From Neiella marina (GTDB lineage: Bacteria > Pseudomonadota > Gammaproteobacteria > Enterobacterales > Neiellaceae), in contig NZ_NGNS01000011.1 in assembly GCF_002165625.1 (NCBI RefSeq), positions 62,001 through 126,000 of the forward strand: DNA of 64,000 nt, given 5' to 3'. The translations under genes were made by a program, and so were the position numbers. Positions 37,569 to 46,333 of this stretch are shown here, piece after piece. Every line of letters starts with the position of its first letter. Within the stretch, counting starts at the first letter, position 1. The notes under the pieces were generated by a model that worked only from the letters and a program-made list of their open reading frames with translations, had not been told where the DNA came from and did not search any database.

Positions 37569-38479
37569 AAAAATAATTCCTTGTTGCGACTAACCTCGGA
37601 TATTCCACGGTCAGGCTGTAACTGCCAAACCACATGACTGTTGGCTGGCAATGTCGCTAATCCGTGTTCGGTTAGACGTTGAAAATAGCTGATAAACGTT
37701 TCGATTTGTTGTTCGCTCATCAACCCGGAGCGATCATCATCCGCTGACAATCGGGCTGCTAGTTTTTGTTCTTGTTGGTGACGCCACTGCTTAACACAAG
37801 CAAATGAGGGTGCTTTGAGCATCAACATTATGTCGGTTAATTGATACAGCGGAAGGTAATGCTCGACGATTTGATTATTAACGTAGTTGCGCCATATCCC
37901 TTGGCAATCTTGCTCAGTTTCTAGCCCATTTAACGGCGATGACAAAGCCGCCGAGGGCTGCTGTGAGATGCCCCAACACCAGCCCTCGACAATAATAACG
38001 TCGACTGCAGATGGCACATGGGTCCACTGACTGGTCTCAAATCGATCATCGGTTGCTTTGTTAAAGCGGGGAATTGCCGTTGCCTCTTGGCGTTGCAATG
38101 CGCCAATAACGGTCATCATTAACTGACAATCGTGGGTGCCTGGAACACCGCGAGTAGCCAAAAGCGGGTGCACCGATTTGGCTAATTGCTGGCGCTCAGC
38201 TTTAGTCAGGTAGAAGTCATCCATCGACATCGCAACGACGGACAAACCAAAATTTTCCGATAAAGTTAGTTCGAGATAGGCTGCTAGCGTTGACTTTCCA
38301 GAGCCTTGACAGCCATTGATAGCAACGATTAGCGGTCTTCTTGCACCATGTTGGTGCTTGTTGATTTCGGCTGAAATTGGCATGAACCATTTTTGCGCAT
38401 GCTGGAGATAACCGGTATCCAGGCCGTTTTCATCAAGGAAACACTGTTGTTGCGGTGTGGGTTTGATAACTGCCTCCAT
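37565..38479 (-). CDS. D-glycerate 3-kinase (P-loop, GLYK-type)
   Basis: A 304-residue kinase with Walker A VAINGCQGSGKSTLAAYL (about 53-61), the substrate segment SMDDFYLTKAERQQL, HPLLATRGVPGTHD, and VIIVEGWCWG. This is the plant/fungal/cyanobacterial glycerate 3-kinase pattern, distinct from GarK/GlxK. It would convert the D-glycerate freed by the phosphorylase to 3-phosphoglycerate, closing the cycle. It is the first gene of the operon. No Shine-Dalgarno is visible before ATG 38479, and the ATG lies inside a potential hairpin (38473-38499). Confidence 0.88.
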   Translation of the reverse strand: MEAVIKPTPQQQCFLDENGLDTGYLQHAQKWFMPISAEINKHQHGARRPLIVAINGCQGSGKSTLAAYLELTLSENFGLSVVAMSMDDFYLTKAERQQLAKSVHPLLATRGVPGTHDCQLMMTVIGALQRQEATAIPRFNKATDDRFETSQWTHVPSAVDVIIVEGWCWGISQQPSAALSSPLNGLETEQDCQGIWRNYVNNQIVEHYLPLYQLTDIMLMLKAPSFACVKQWRHQQEQKLAARLSADDDRSGLMSEQQIETFISYFQRLTEHGLATLPANSHVVWQLQPDRGISEVSRNKELFL

Positions 38480-38499
38480 TGATCGAGATATTTTGGAGG
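38473..38499 (-). promoter_or_regulatory. Possible hairpin over the glycerate-kinase start codon
   Basis: On the - strand CCTCCA (38499-38494) can pair with TGGAGG (38478-38473), which contains the last two bases of the ATG. Loop of 15 bases. It may limit initiation in the absence of a Shine-Dalgarno. Six pairs can arise by chance. Confidence 0.3.
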
Positions 38500-38505
38500 A
38501 ATTAA

Positions 38506-38521
38506 TTCAACTTGCATGCCA
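38506..38521 (-). promoter_or_regulatory. Candidate sigma-54-like promoter of the glucosylglycerate operon
   Basis: On the - strand TGGCATGCAAGTTGAA matches TGGCACG-N4-TTGCA except C6 to T and the -12 GC, which is GA. The -24 GG is intact. The predicted start is about 15 bases before the ATG of the kinase gene. Weaker than the nrtA promoter; an ordinary sigma-70 promoter elsewhere is not excluded. Confidence 0.33.
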
Positions 38522-38545
38522 CATCCACACTAGAGGTGTGGATGT
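38521..38545. promoter_or_regulatory. 25-bp perfect dyad upstream of the glucosylglycerate operon
   Basis: ACATCCACAC, spacer TAGAG, GTGTGGATGT: a 10-bp perfect inverted repeat 30 bases downstream of the lpxH stop and touching the putative -24 element. No U-run follows on the - strand, so a terminator is less likely than an operator, although a role as lpxH mRNA end is possible. Confidence 0.55.
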
Positions 38546-38574
38546 AGACTGCTCTAAAGGCAGATTGGCTGAGT

Positions 38575-39315
38575 TTAGTTGGCTTGGTGGGGAAGCGCTA
38601 TAAAACTGATTTGACCATCATCAGAGCAGGCCAAAACGTTACCTTGTTTAAACCAGTCGCCGAGTACAATACGCCGGGCTTCTGCGCCGTCGACGGCTAA
38701 GGTGTGAATGGCTTGTCGGTGAGTGTGACCATGAATCAGTAAGTGGGTTTGGTTTGCGATCATTTGCCGCAGGACCTCGTCCTGAGTCACATCCATGATG
38801 GTCATCGACTTTTCAGATTTTGCTGTTTTGCTTTGCTTTTTCATGTTTTCAGCAATGCGGGTACGGACTTTTAACGGCAGTCTTAGCATCAGCAATGGCC
38901 ACCACCAGCTGCGGCTCTTCCGGCGGAATTTTTGATAATCGACATCGAGTGTGCACAGGGTGTCGCCATGCATTAGTAACGCCGGCTGACCATACAAATC
39001 AATAACACTATGCTCGGGTAGGATGGTGACACCCGTTTCTTTGCAAAATCGGCGGCCGATCAGAAAATCTCGATTGCCAGCGATAAAGTATAGTGGCACG
39101 CCAACGGAAGACAGCGAAGCGAGAGCATTCTTGACTTGGTCAATGGTGTCGGTGCGGTAGTCATCACCGACCCAATAGTCGAACACATCACCGAGTAGGT
39201 AAATAGCGTCTGCTTGTTGGGCCGGGCCAGTGAGGAACTCGAGCAGAGTTTTGGTGATGTCTGGTCGCTGCTCGGTGACATGCATGTCCGACAGCATATA
39301 GGTGATGCCGGACAC
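38575..39315 (-). CDS. lpxH: UDP-2,3-diacylglucosamine diphosphatase
   Basis: A 246-residue metallophosphoesterase for the fourth step of lipid A synthesis, cleaving UDP-2,3-diacylglucosamine to lipid X. Metal motifs in order: LSDMHV (usually SDLHL), LLGDVFDYW, AGNRDFLIGRRF, LMHGDTLC and LIHGHTHR. Length is normal. It starts five bases after ppiB on the same strand, a common pairing. It lies just upstream of the glucosylglycerate operon, separated by a perfect dyad. Confidence 0.95.
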   Translation of the reverse strand: MSGITYMLSDMHVTEQRPDITKTLLEFLTGPAQQADAIYLLGDVFDYWVGDDYRTDTIDQVKNALASLSSVGVPLYFIAGNRDFLIGRRFCKETGVTILPEHSVIDLYGQPALLMHGDTLCTLDVDYQKFRRKSRSWWWPLLMLRLPLKVRTRIAENMKKQSKTAKSEKSMTIMDVTQDEVLRQMIANQTHLLIHGHTHRQAIHTLAVDGAEARRIVLGDWFKQGNVLACSDDGQISFIALPHQAN

Positions 39316-39320
39316 TATAA

Positions 39321-39815
39321 TTATTCCTCGATAGTCGCGCTGGTGATCAGCACTTCTTCGTTGGGAACGTCTTGGTGGAAGCCAAAGCTACCAGTTTTCA
39401 CTGCTTTGATCTTGTTGACCACGTCCATACCTTCGACAACTTCGCCGAATACGCAGTAACCCCAGCCTTGCACCGATTCATTTTTGAAATCTAAGAAGCC
39501 GTTGTCGGCTACATTAATAAAGAATTGCGCAGATGCTGAGTGCGGTTCCATGGTGCGAGCCATGGCAATGGTACCAACTTTATTGCTGACGCCATTATTG
39601 GCTTCGTTCTGAATCGACTCACCGCTGTCTTTTTCGTCCATGCCTGGAGCGAAGCCGCCACCTTGAATCATGAAGTTATCGATGACGCGGTGGAAGATTG
39701 TGTTGTCGTAAAATCCATCTTTAACGTACGACAGGAAATTGGCTACAGTCTTCGGTGCTTTATCTTCAAACAGGTTGAGTTTGATGTCACCGAAAGTGGT
39801 GTGAAGAACAACCAT
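39321..39815 (-). CDS. ppiB: Cytoplasmic peptidyl-prolyl isomerase B (cyclophilin)
   Basis: A 164-residue cyclophilin. It has [17 protein letters not shown] with the catalytic Arg, [25 protein letters not shown] and [14 protein letters not shown]. No signal peptide, so this is the cytoplasmic form. I start it at ATG 39815 ([14 protein letters not shown]), the conserved N-terminus; the frame extends six codons upstream only with a non-ATG start. It is divergent from cysS and probably cotranscribed with lpxH. Confidence 0.95.
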   Translation of the reverse strand: MVVLHTTFGDIKLNLFEDKAPKTVANFLSYVKDGFYDNTIFHRVIDNFMIQGGGFAPGMDEKDSGESIQNEANNGVSNKVGTIAMARTMEPHSASAQFFINVADNGFLDFKNESVQGWGYCVFGEVVEGMDVVNKIKAVKTGSFGFHQDVPNEEVLITSATIEE

Positions 39816-39921
39816 GAAACATACTCTCGTCAAGATCAGGGAGCAGAATAGTACCTAAATGCTGGCCAATGGAAAAGCAATTCCTAATTCCGTAATTTGC
39901 ATGCGGATTAAGGGATGGCGC

Positions 39922-39949
39922 TTGTTTGGTGCTTGAGCAATGATACAAT
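39922..39949 (+). promoter_or_regulatory. Sigma-70 promoter for cysS
   Basis: TTGTTT (39922-39927), 16-base spacer, TACAAT (39944-39949), followed by a GC-rich discriminator GCCGCC, a feature of promoters under stringent control. Confidence 0.6.
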
Positions 39950-39982
39950 GCCGCCTCTTTTATCAATCAGTAAGGAATCCAA

Positions 39983-41362
39983 GTGCTTCAACTTCACAAT
40001 ACGCTGACGCGCAAAAAATCGGTATTTGAACCAATTGAGCCGAACAAGGTTGGCTTGTACGTCTGTGGAGTCACCACTTACGATTTCTGTCACATTGGCC
40101 ACGGTCGCACTTATGTGGTGTTTGATATCCTCAATCGCTACCTCAAATTTTCTGGCTATGAAGTCAACTATGTCCGCAACATTACTGATGTCGATGACAA
40201 AATCATTCGCCGCGCCAATGAGAATGGTGAAACCTTTGAGCAAGTGACCGAGCGCTTCATCGCCGCCATGCATGAGGACTTTGATGCGTTGGGCATTATG
40301 CGACCGAACATTGAACCGCGCGTTAGTACCTCGATGGTTGAAATCATATCGTTAATCGAGCGCCTGATTGAGCGCGAGCATGCCTATGTGGTTGCCAATG
40401 GCGATGTCCTGTTTGATGTCTCAACCTTCGATAAATACGGCGCCTTAAGCCAGCAAGATTTGGATATGCTTAAGGCAGGCGCTCGAGTTGATGTTGATGA
40501 GCACAAAGATGACCCACTTGATTTTGTTCTCTGGAAATCGGCCAAACCGGGTGAACCAAGTTGGGATTCGCCATGGGGTAAAGGCCGTCCGGGTTGGCAT
40601 ATTGAATGCTCTGCGATGACCATGGCGCATTTAGGTGAAGAGTTCGATATTCATGGTGGCGGTTCGGATTTGACGTTCCCACATCACGAGAATGAAATTG
40701 CCCAATCTTGCTGTGCCACTGGTAAGAACTATGCCAACACTTGGATGCACGGCGGCATGGTACAGATCAACTCCGAGAAAATGTCGAAGTCATTGAATAA
40801 TTTCTTCACCATCCGCGACGTGCTTAAAGAGTATCCGGGGGAGGTTATTCGCTTTTTCTTGATCGGCTCGCAATATCGCACTCAACTGAACTACAGCGAA
40901 GACAACCTCAACCAAGCTCGTCAAAGTTTAGAGCGCATGTACACCGCGTTGCGTGGTGTCGAAGTTACTGAAGTTTCTCTGGCGGACAGTGAATATAAGG
41001 TTCGATTCTGCCAAGCGATGGACGATGATCTAAATGTTCCAGAGGCCATGGCGGTATTGTTTGATCTAGTCCGTGAACTCAATCGAGCTAAAGAACAAGG
41101 CGCAGATGATGTTGCTACTTTAGCTGGCACACTTAAACAACTGGCTGCGGTGTTAGGTATTCTGCAACAAGAACCGGAAGCTTTTTTACAAGGCGATGGC
41201 GACGATGAAGAAGTTGCTCATATCGAGGCTCTGATTCAACAGCGAGCTGATGCTCGCGCTAGCAAAGATTGGGCAGCAGCTGATGAAGCGCGAGATGCCT
41301 TAAATGCATTGAATATTGAGCTAGAAGATGGCCCCAATGGCACGACTTGGCGACGGAAGTAA
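39983..41362 (+). CDS. cysS: Cysteinyl-tRNA synthetase
   Basis: A 459-residue class I synthetase. GTG start at 39983 with TAAGGA six bases upstream; the sequence from [12 protein letters not shown] is the family N-terminus. The zinc ligand Cys is in YVCGVTTYD, the HIGH motif is CHIGHGRT, a second Cys is in WHIECSAM, and the KMSKS loop is [10 protein letters not shown]. The C-terminal DALR-like domain is complete. It is a single gene with its own promoter and a shared terminator with folD. Confidence 0.97.
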   Translation: MLQLHNTLTRKKSVFEPIEPNKVGLYVCGVTTYDFCHIGHGRTYVVFDILNRYLKFSGYEVNYVRNITDVDDKIIRRANENGETFEQVTERFIAAMHEDFDALGIMRPNIEPRVSTSMVEIISLIERLIEREHAYVVANGDVLFDVSTFDKYGALSQQDLDMLKAGARVDVDEHKDDPLDFVLWKSAKPGEPSWDSPWGKGRPGWHIECSAMTMAHLGEEFDIHGGGSDLTFPHHENEIAQSCCATGKNYANTWMHGGMVQINSEKMSKSLNNFFTIRDVLKEYPGEVIRFFLIGSQYRTQLNYSEDNLNQARQSLERMYTALRGVEVTEVSLADSEYKVRFCQAMDDDLNVPEAMAVLFDLVRELNRAKEQGADDVATLAGTLKQLAAVLGILQQEPEAFLQGDGDDEEVAHIEALIQQRADARASKDWAAADEARDALNALNIELEDGPNGTTWRRK

Positions 41363-41389
41363 CTGTTGCTGAAGTTGATTGCTGAATAC

Positions 41390-41417
41390 GAAAAAGGCCG
41401 CGATAGCGGCCTTTTTT
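41390..41417. terminator. Bidirectional terminator between cysS and folD
   Basis: AAAAAGGCCGC, loop GATA, GCGGCCTTTTTT (41391-41417). Convergent genes flank it, and both strands have a U-run. Confidence 0.92.
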
Positions 41418-41439
41418 AATGGCAACACACGTTGCTCAG

Positions 41440-42294
41440 TCAGTCATGATATTGCTCAGCTGCCAGCAGCGTGTTTTCAATCAGGCTCGCGACGGTCATT
41501 GGACCAACGCCGCCCGGTACTGGTGTAATAAAGCCCGCGCGCTCTGCTGCTGTGGCATATTCAACATCACCGACTAATTTGCCATCTTCAAGACGGTTAA
41601 TGCCAACATCAATGACTATGGCCCCTGGCTTAATCCAGTCACCAGGCAGGAAGTTTGGTTTGCCAACGGCAACCACGACCAAATCCGCCTCTCGTACGTG
41701 TGACTCCAAATCTTTGGTAAAGCGATGACAACAGGTTGCGGTACAACCGGCTAGCAACAGTTCAAGCATCATTGGCCGGCCAACAATATTTGATGCGCCC
41801 ACCACAACGGCATTGAGTCCATGAGTTTTCACCCCTGTGGATTCAATCAGCGTCATGATGCCTTTGGGAGTGCAAGGTCGCAGAGCCGGAATACGCTGAG
41901 CCAAGCGGCCAATATTGTATGGGTGAAATCCGTCTACATCTTTATGCGGGTGAATGCGTTCCAGAATCAATTCTGAGTTGAGGTGTTCTGGCAAGGGAAG
42001 CTGAACCAGAATGCCATCAACTTCGCTGTCATCATTCAGTTCATCAATTAACGACAACAGTTCTGCTTCTTCTGTTGTGGCCGGCAAATCGTAAGAACGA
42101 GAGATAAAACCAACTTGCTCACATGAACGGCGTTTGTTGCCGACGTAAACTTGAGAGGCCGGGTCTGCACCCACCAAAACCACGGCTAGTCCGGGTATAC
42201 GTTTACCAGCGTCACGACGAGCGTTTACCGCTTCAGCAACTTGCTCTTTGAGTTGAGCAGCGACGGCTTTACCGTCGATGATTTGTGCAGTCAT
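41440..42294 (-). CDS. folD: Methylenetetrahydrofolate dehydrogenase/cyclohydrolase
   Basis: A 284-residue bifunctional enzyme interconverting methylene-, methenyl- and formyl-tetrahydrofolate. The catalytic Tyr/Lys pair is in [17 protein letters not shown], with [11 protein letters not shown], the NADP loop [13 protein letters not shown] and the C-terminal [15 protein letters not shown]. Length is normal. It is divergent from the tRNA-Arg gene, an arrangement also found in enterobacteria (folD next to argU). Confidence 0.97.
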   Translation of the reverse strand: MTAQIIDGKAVAAQLKEQVAEAVNARRDAGKRIPGLAVVLVGADPASQVYVGNKRRSCEQVGFISRSYDLPATTEEAELLSLIDELNDDSEVDGILVQLPLPEHLNSELILERIHPHKDVDGFHPYNIGRLAQRIPALRPCTPKGIMTLIESTGVKTHGLNAVVVGASNIVGRPMMLELLLAGCTATCCHRFTKDLESHVREADLVVVAVGKPNFLPGDWIKPGAIVIDVGINRLEDGKLVGDVEYATAAERAGFITPVPGGVGPMTVASLIENTLLAAEQYHD

Positions 42295-42444
42295 CTTGTT
42301 GTCTGTTTATTAGATGTAGGGAAAAGAAGCGATATTGTCGCAGACTTTTGGGGAAAATTGGAAGCGCCAAGCGGTTTGCTGCGCCGTTTGATTGTTATTT
42401 AATCACAAAGCGCGAAGGTTACCCCGAACAATACCAAAAACCGT

Positions 42445-42473
42445 TTGACGCTCTTCTGTTGCATCGCTATTAT
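42445..42473 (+). promoter_or_regulatory. Promoter of tRNA-Arg
   Basis: TTGACG (42445-42450), 17-base spacer, TATTAT (42468-42473), then the GC-rich discriminator CGCCGCC. This is the form expected of a strong stable-RNA promoter under stringent control. Confidence 0.82.
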
Positions 42474-42516
42474 CGCCGCCTGATCGGCAAGTGGACCAAG
42501 GTTTGCCGCAAGTCAT

Positions 42517-42593
42517 GACCCCATAGCTCAGCTGGATAGAGCATCTGCCTTCTAAGCAGACGGTCGCAGGTTCGAATCCTGCTGGGGTCGCCA
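42517..42593 (+). tRNA. tRNA-Arg (anticodon UCU)
   Basis: A 77-base cloverleaf. Acceptor GACCCCA pairs with TGGGGTC, the D arm is GCTCAGCTGGATAGAGC, the anticodon stem is TCTGC/GCAGA with loop CTTCTAA (anticodon TCT at 42551-42553), and the T arm has GGTTCGAATCC; CCA is encoded. It reads AGA and AGG. It sits between folD and tig. This tRNA is an integration site in other genomes, but no integrase or duplicated 3' end is seen here. Confidence 0.97.
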
Positions 42594-42640
42594 TTATTTG
42601 CGATTCTCAGCGAGAAGCCAGAATTTAGACGTTTCTGCTC

Positions 42641-42669
42641 TCGACTCCCCGATAACCCGCCGCTATAAT
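42641..42669 (+). promoter_or_regulatory. Candidate promoter for tig
   Basis: TCGACT (42641-42646), 17-base spacer, TATAAT (42664-42669). The -10 is perfect and the -35 is 4 of 6. It leaves a leader of about 130 bases. Confidence 0.5.
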
Positions 42670-42744
42670 GTCGCGTCAAAATTTTAACTGAGCACTAGCT
42701 ATTACGTGAGTGTTCGCGCGTAAGCACGAATGAGAAGCCAAATC

Positions 42745-42771
42745 GCCATGGGGCAGGGCTCTCGCCATGGC
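42745..42771 (+). other. Leader hairpin upstream of tig
   Basis: GCCATGG (42745-42751) and CCATGGC (42765-42771) form a 7-bp stem; CGCCATGG occurs twice as a direct repeat. It lies in the predicted tig 5' leader, 34 bases before the ATG. There is no U-run, so it is not a terminator. Function unknown. Confidence 0.4.
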
Positions 42772-42805
42772 TGCTATTGGCGGCTGAACGACTGAGGTAA
42801 ATCCA

Positions 42806-44110
42806 ATGCAAGTTTCTGTTGAGACGACTCAAGGTTTAGAGCGTTGTCTGACAATCACCGTACCTGCTGACAAAGTAGATTCTGCGGTTCAAGGCCAACT
42901 TCGCCGCATGGCGAGCGACAAGAAGCGTCGCGTTCCTGGCTTCCGCCCGGGTAAAGTGCCAGTAAGTGTAATTAACAAAATGTATGGCGCTAGCGTTCGT
43001 CAAGACGTGATCGGCGAAGTTGCGCAGCGCAGCTACGTTGAAGCCATCATTGCTGAGAAAATTAATCCAGCGGGTAGCCCACGTTTGGAAGTAACCAAAG
43101 CGGAAGCTGGTGCAGACCTGGAATTCAAAGCAACGATCGAAGTTTACCCAGAAATCGAAGTGACTGGCGTTGACAAGGTCGAAGTAGAAAAACCTGTTGT
43201 TGAAATCGCTGACGCTGATTTGGACGATATGGTTGAAACTCTGCGCAAGCAAAACGCAACTTGGGAAGTTGCTGAGCGTGCAGCAGAAGACGGCGACAAA
43301 GTGAATATCGACTTCGTCGGTAAAATCGACGGTGAAGAATTTGACGGCGGCAAGTCAGAAGGTTTCGACCTGACTTTGGGCAGTGGCCAAATGATTCCTG
43401 GCTTCGAAGATGCGATTGTTGGCGCTGAAGCTGGCGCTGACGTTGTAGCCAACGTGACCTTCCCAGAAAACTACCACGCTGAAAACCTCAAAGGTAAAGA
43501 AGCTGAGTTCGCGATTAAAGTGAACAAAGTTGAAGCTCAGGTTCTGCCAGAAGTGACGGAAGAATTTGTTCAGAAGTTTGGTGTTGAGTCTGGTGACATT
43601 GCTGAGTTGCGCGAAGAAGTGAAGAAAAACATGACTCGCGAGCTTGAGCAAACTCTGAAAAACACTGTTAAACAACAGGTTTTAGACGGTCTGGTTGAAC
43701 AGAATGATGTTGAAGTTCCTCAGGCTCTAGTGGCTCAAGAAATTGACGCTTTGCGTCAACAAGCACTTCAACGCTTCGGTGGCAACACTGAAAATGCGCC
43801 AGAATTGCCTGCTGAGTTGTTCGACGAGCAAGCTCGCAAACGTGTCAAAGTAGGTTTGGTGTTGGGTGAATTCATCAAAGCCAAAGAACTGAAAGTTGAA
43901 GACGAGCGAGTGGAAGAGCAAATCGCTTCTATGGCATCTGCATACGAAGATGCAGAGCAAGTCATTGCTTACTACAAGTCTAACGATGAGTTGATGGAGC
44001 AAATGCGTAATCTGGCTTTGGAAGACCAAGCAATCGACGCTTTGCTGGCTGAAGCTAAGGTCACAGAAGTCGAGAAATCTTTCAAAGACGTGATGCAACC
44101 TGCGCAGTAA
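42806..44110 (+). CDS. tig: Trigger factor
   Basis: A 434-residue ribosome-associated chaperone. The N-terminal domain has the ribosome-docking signature [10 protein letters not shown] (about 44-53). The FKBP-like isomerase domain (about 150-245) includes [31 protein letters not shown], then [10 protein letters not shown]. The C-terminal helical domain is complete. It is the first gene of the tig-clpP-clpX-lon protein quality-control block. Confidence 0.97.
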   Translation: MQVSVETTQGLERCLTITVPADKVDSAVQGQLRRMASDKKRRVPGFRPGKVPVSVINKMYGASVRQDVIGEVAQRSYVEAIIAEKINPAGSPRLEVTKAEAGADLEFKATIEVYPEIEVTGVDKVEVEKPVVEIADADLDDMVETLRKQNATWEVAERAAEDGDKVNIDFVGKIDGEEFDGGKSEGFDLTLGSGQMIPGFEDAIVGAEAGADVVANVTFPENYHAENLKGKEAEFAIKVNKVEAQVLPEVTEEFVQKFGVESGDIAELREEVKKNMTRELEQTLKNTVKQQVLDGLVEQNDVEVPQALVAQEIDALRQQALQRFGGNTENAPELPAELFDEQARKRVKVGLVLGEFIKAKELKVEDERVEEQIASMASAYEDAEQVIAYYKSNDELMEQMRNLALEDQAIDALLAEAKVTEVEKSFKDVMQPAQ

Positions 44111-44123
44111 GTTCAAGCAATAA

Positions 44124-44154
44124 TTGACGAAACCGCAGGGCTGACGCCTATAAT
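44124..44154 (+). promoter_or_regulatory. Candidate promoter for clpP
   Basis: TTGACG (44124-44129) and TATAAT (44149-44154) are both near-perfect but separated by 19 bases, at the edge of what works. The -10 directly abuts the tig terminator stem, so a transcript from here would begin within that hairpin. Confidence 0.35.
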
Positions 44155-44187
44155 GGCTCGTGTGATGATCACACGGGCCATTTTTTT
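44154..44187 (+). terminator. Intrinsic terminator/attenuator between tig and clpP
   Basis: TGGCTCGTGTGAT pairs with ATCACACGGGCCA (one G-U pair), followed by seven T at 44181-44187. It lies 35 bases before clpP. Confidence 0.85.
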
Positions 44188-44222
44188 CGGCTATTCATTT
44201 TTAAGACAAGGAGGCAGTACCA

Positions 44223-44843
44223 ATGTCTGATTTGATCGATTCTCCGCTTAACGCGCTAATTCCCATGGTTGTTGAGCAAACCAGTAAAGGTGAACGCTCG
44301 TACGATATCTACAGCCGCCTGCTCAAAGAGCGCGTGATTTTTATGGTTGGGCCGGTTGAAGACCACATGGCCAACTTGATTGTTGCTCAGATGCTGTTTT
44401 TGGAGTCAGAAAATCCGGATAAAGACATTTATCTGTACATTAATTCTCCCGGTGGTTCGGTTACTGCGGGTATGGCAATCTATGACACCATGCAGTTTAT
44501 TAAGCCGAATGTCAGTACTGTGTGTATTGGTCAAGCAGCTAGCATGGGCGCATTTTTGCTTGCCGGTGGCGCCAAAGGTAAACGTTACTGCTTGCCAAAT
44601 TCGCGGGTGATGATTCACCAGCCATTGGGAGGTTTCCAGGGCCAGGCATCGGATTTTGAAATTCATGCCAAGGAAATCCTGTCTATTAAAGAGAAGTTGA
44701 ATCGCTTGTTGGCGGAGCACACTGGACAGGATTATGATGTGGTAGCAAACGATACTGACCGAGATAACTTCATGAGCGCAGCGCAGGCCAAAGAATATGG
44801 CTTGATTGACGATGTCTTGAACAAGCGCGCAGAAAAGGACTAA
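44223..44843 (+). CDS. clpP: ATP-dependent Clp protease proteolytic subunit
   Basis: A 206-residue serine protease that forms the double-heptamer chamber fed by ClpX or ClpA. The catalytic triad is visible: Ser in [11 protein letters not shown], His in [10 protein letters not shown] and Asp in [16 protein letters not shown] lies eight bases before the ATG. A short propeptide (about 13 residues) is likely removed. It is 78 bases upstream of clpX. Confidence 0.98.
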   Translation: MSDLIDSPLNALIPMVVEQTSKGERSYDIYSRLLKERVIFMVGPVEDHMANLIVAQMLFLESENPDKDIYLYINSPGGSVTAGMAIYDTMQFIKPNVSTVCIGQAASMGAFLLAGGAKGKRYCLPNSRVMIHQPLGGFQGQASDFEIHAKEILSIKEKLNRLLAEHTGQDYDVVANDTDRDNFMSAAQAKEYGLIDDVLNKRAEKD

Positions 44844-44921
44844 GTCCTGCAAAGTCGTTCGGAATGAAGTACACTCAGGTCGACAGTGACAAATACGATA
44901 GTAAGAGATTGAGGATATCAG

Positions 44922-46202
44922 ATGTCTGATTCTCGCAGAGGCGGAACAGAAGGCGATAACAAGCTACTGTTTTGCTCATTTTGCGGTAAAAGTCAGCACG
45001 AAGTTCGCAAGTTGATTGCCGGTCCTTCGGTGTTCATTTGTGATGAGTGTGTTGAACTTTGCAACGATATCATTCGCGAAGAGATCAAAGAGATTGCTCC
45101 GCGCAAAGATTCTAATGCGTTGCCGGCACCACGAGAGATTCGTGAGCATTTGGACGATTATGTAATCGGCCAGGAGCATGCCAAAAAAGTTCTATCGGTG
45201 GCGGTTTATAACCACTATAAACGCCTCCGCAATGGTGACAGTGTTGATGGTGTTGAGCTTGGTAAAAGTAATATTTTGCTTATTGGCCCAACCGGCAGCG
45301 GTAAAACGCTGCTGGCAGAGACCCTCGCTCGCTTTCTTGACGTACCATTTACCATGGCCGATGCCACCACGCTGACAGAAGCGGGGTACGTTGGTGAGGA
45401 TGTTGAGAACATCATTCAAAAGCTACTGCAAAAATGTGATTACGACGTCGAGAAAGCTCAGCGTGGTATTGTCTATATTGATGAGATTGACAAGATTTCT
45501 CGCAAGTCAGACAACCCGTCGATCACTCGTGATGTATCCGGTGAGGGTGTCCAGCAAGCACTGCTTAAATTGATCGAAGGCACGATTGCTTCGGTACCTC
45601 CGCAGGGCGGTCGCAAACACCCTCAGCAAGAGTTTTTGCAAGTCGATACGTCTAAAATTCTGTTCATTTGTGGTGGTGCTTTCGCTGGCCTAGACAAGGT
45701 GATTGAGCAACGCACCGACAAAAACTCGGGTATTGGTTTTGGCGCTGAAGTGAAAAGTAAAGTAGAAACCACTTCATTGACCGCCAATTTCGAACAAGTG
45801 GAGCCGGAAGATTTGGTCAAATACGGCCTGATCCCAGAATTCATTGGTCGTTTACCTGTAGTAGCAACGCTAACCGAATTGGACGGCGACGCGTTGGTGC
45901 AAATCCTCAACGAACCGAAGAACGCTTTAACCAAGCAGTATGGTGCGCTTTTCTCTCTCGAGGATGTCGAGCTGGAATTCCGTGAAGATGCTTTGTTCGC
46001 TATTGCAAACAAGGCCATGGAGCGTAAAACTGGCGCTCGAGGTCTACGTTCGATTGTTGAGCATATTTTGCTACATACTATGTACGAACTGCCGTCTATC
46101 GAGAATGTTGCCAAGGTGGTTGTCGACGAGTCGGTTGTAAATGGCGAGTCAGATCCGATTTTGATTTATCAAAACAGTGATAAACAAGCGGTCTCTGAAT
46201 AG
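44922..46202 (+). CDS. clpX: Clp protease ATP-binding subunit ClpX
   Basis: A 426-residue AAA+ unfoldase. The N-terminal zinc-binding domain (CSFCGK, then CDECVELC) binds adaptors and substrates. Walker A is [14 protein letters not shown], Walker B is [12 protein letters not shown], and the pore loop GYVGEDVE, the RKH-type segment and the ClpP-docking IGF loop (NSGIGFGAE) are present. It is complete and probably cotranscribed with clpP. Confidence 0.98.
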   Translation: MSDSRRGGTEGDNKLLFCSFCGKSQHEVRKLIAGPSVFICDECVELCNDIIREEIKEIAPRKDSNALPAPREIREHLDDYVIGQEHAKKVLSVAVYNHYKRLRNGDSVDGVELGKSNILLIGPTGSGKTLLAETLARFLDVPFTMADATTLTEAGYVGEDVENIIQKLLQKCDYDVEKAQRGIVYIDEIDKISRKSDNPSITRDVSGEGVQQALLKLIEGTIASVPPQGGRKHPQQEFLQVDTSKILFICGGAFAGLDKVIEQRTDKNSGIGFGAEVKSKVETTSLTANFEQVEPEDLVKYGLIPEFIGRLPVVATLTELDGDALVQILNEPKNALTKQYGALFSLEDVELEFREDALFAIANKAMERKTGARGLRSIVEHILLHTMYELPSIENVAKVVVDESVVNGESDPILIYQNSDKQAVSE

Positions 46203-46225
46203 CGGCTGTTCGGCTAAAAAGTAAA

Positions 46226-46258
46226 CAAAAAAGGAGCTTAGGCTCCTTTTTTTTGTTT
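46226..46258 (+). terminator. Intrinsic terminator after clpX
   Basis: AAAAAAGGAGC, loop TTAG, GCTCCTTTTTTTT. A strong hairpin with a long T-run. Confidence 0.92.
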
Positions 46259-46273
46259 TTACGGTAGAAAGCC

Positions 46274-46301
46274 ATTTAAAAACTATCACCGATCCCCATA
46301 T
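46274..46301 (+). promoter_or_regulatory. Heat-shock (sigma-32) promoter for lon
   Basis: ATTTAAA (46274-46280), 13-base spacer, CCCCATAT (46294-46301). The -10 is a full match to CCCCATNT and the -35 matches five of seven bases of CTTGAAA. It lies directly before lon, a known sigma-32 target in enterobacteria. Confidence 0.72.
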
Positions 46302-46333
46302 GCTGTCTTATACCTTTTCTGTGGAGACTGCCC

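Noticed and set aside
42517-42593. tRNA-Arg as an attachment site of an integrated element
   Set aside because: No integrase, no duplicate of the tRNA 3' end and no foreign genes downstream; tig follows directly.
43355-44116. Minus-strand open frames in tig (106 and 129 codons)
   Set aside because: Phe/His/Asn-rich shadows of a strongly biased gene; no start signals.
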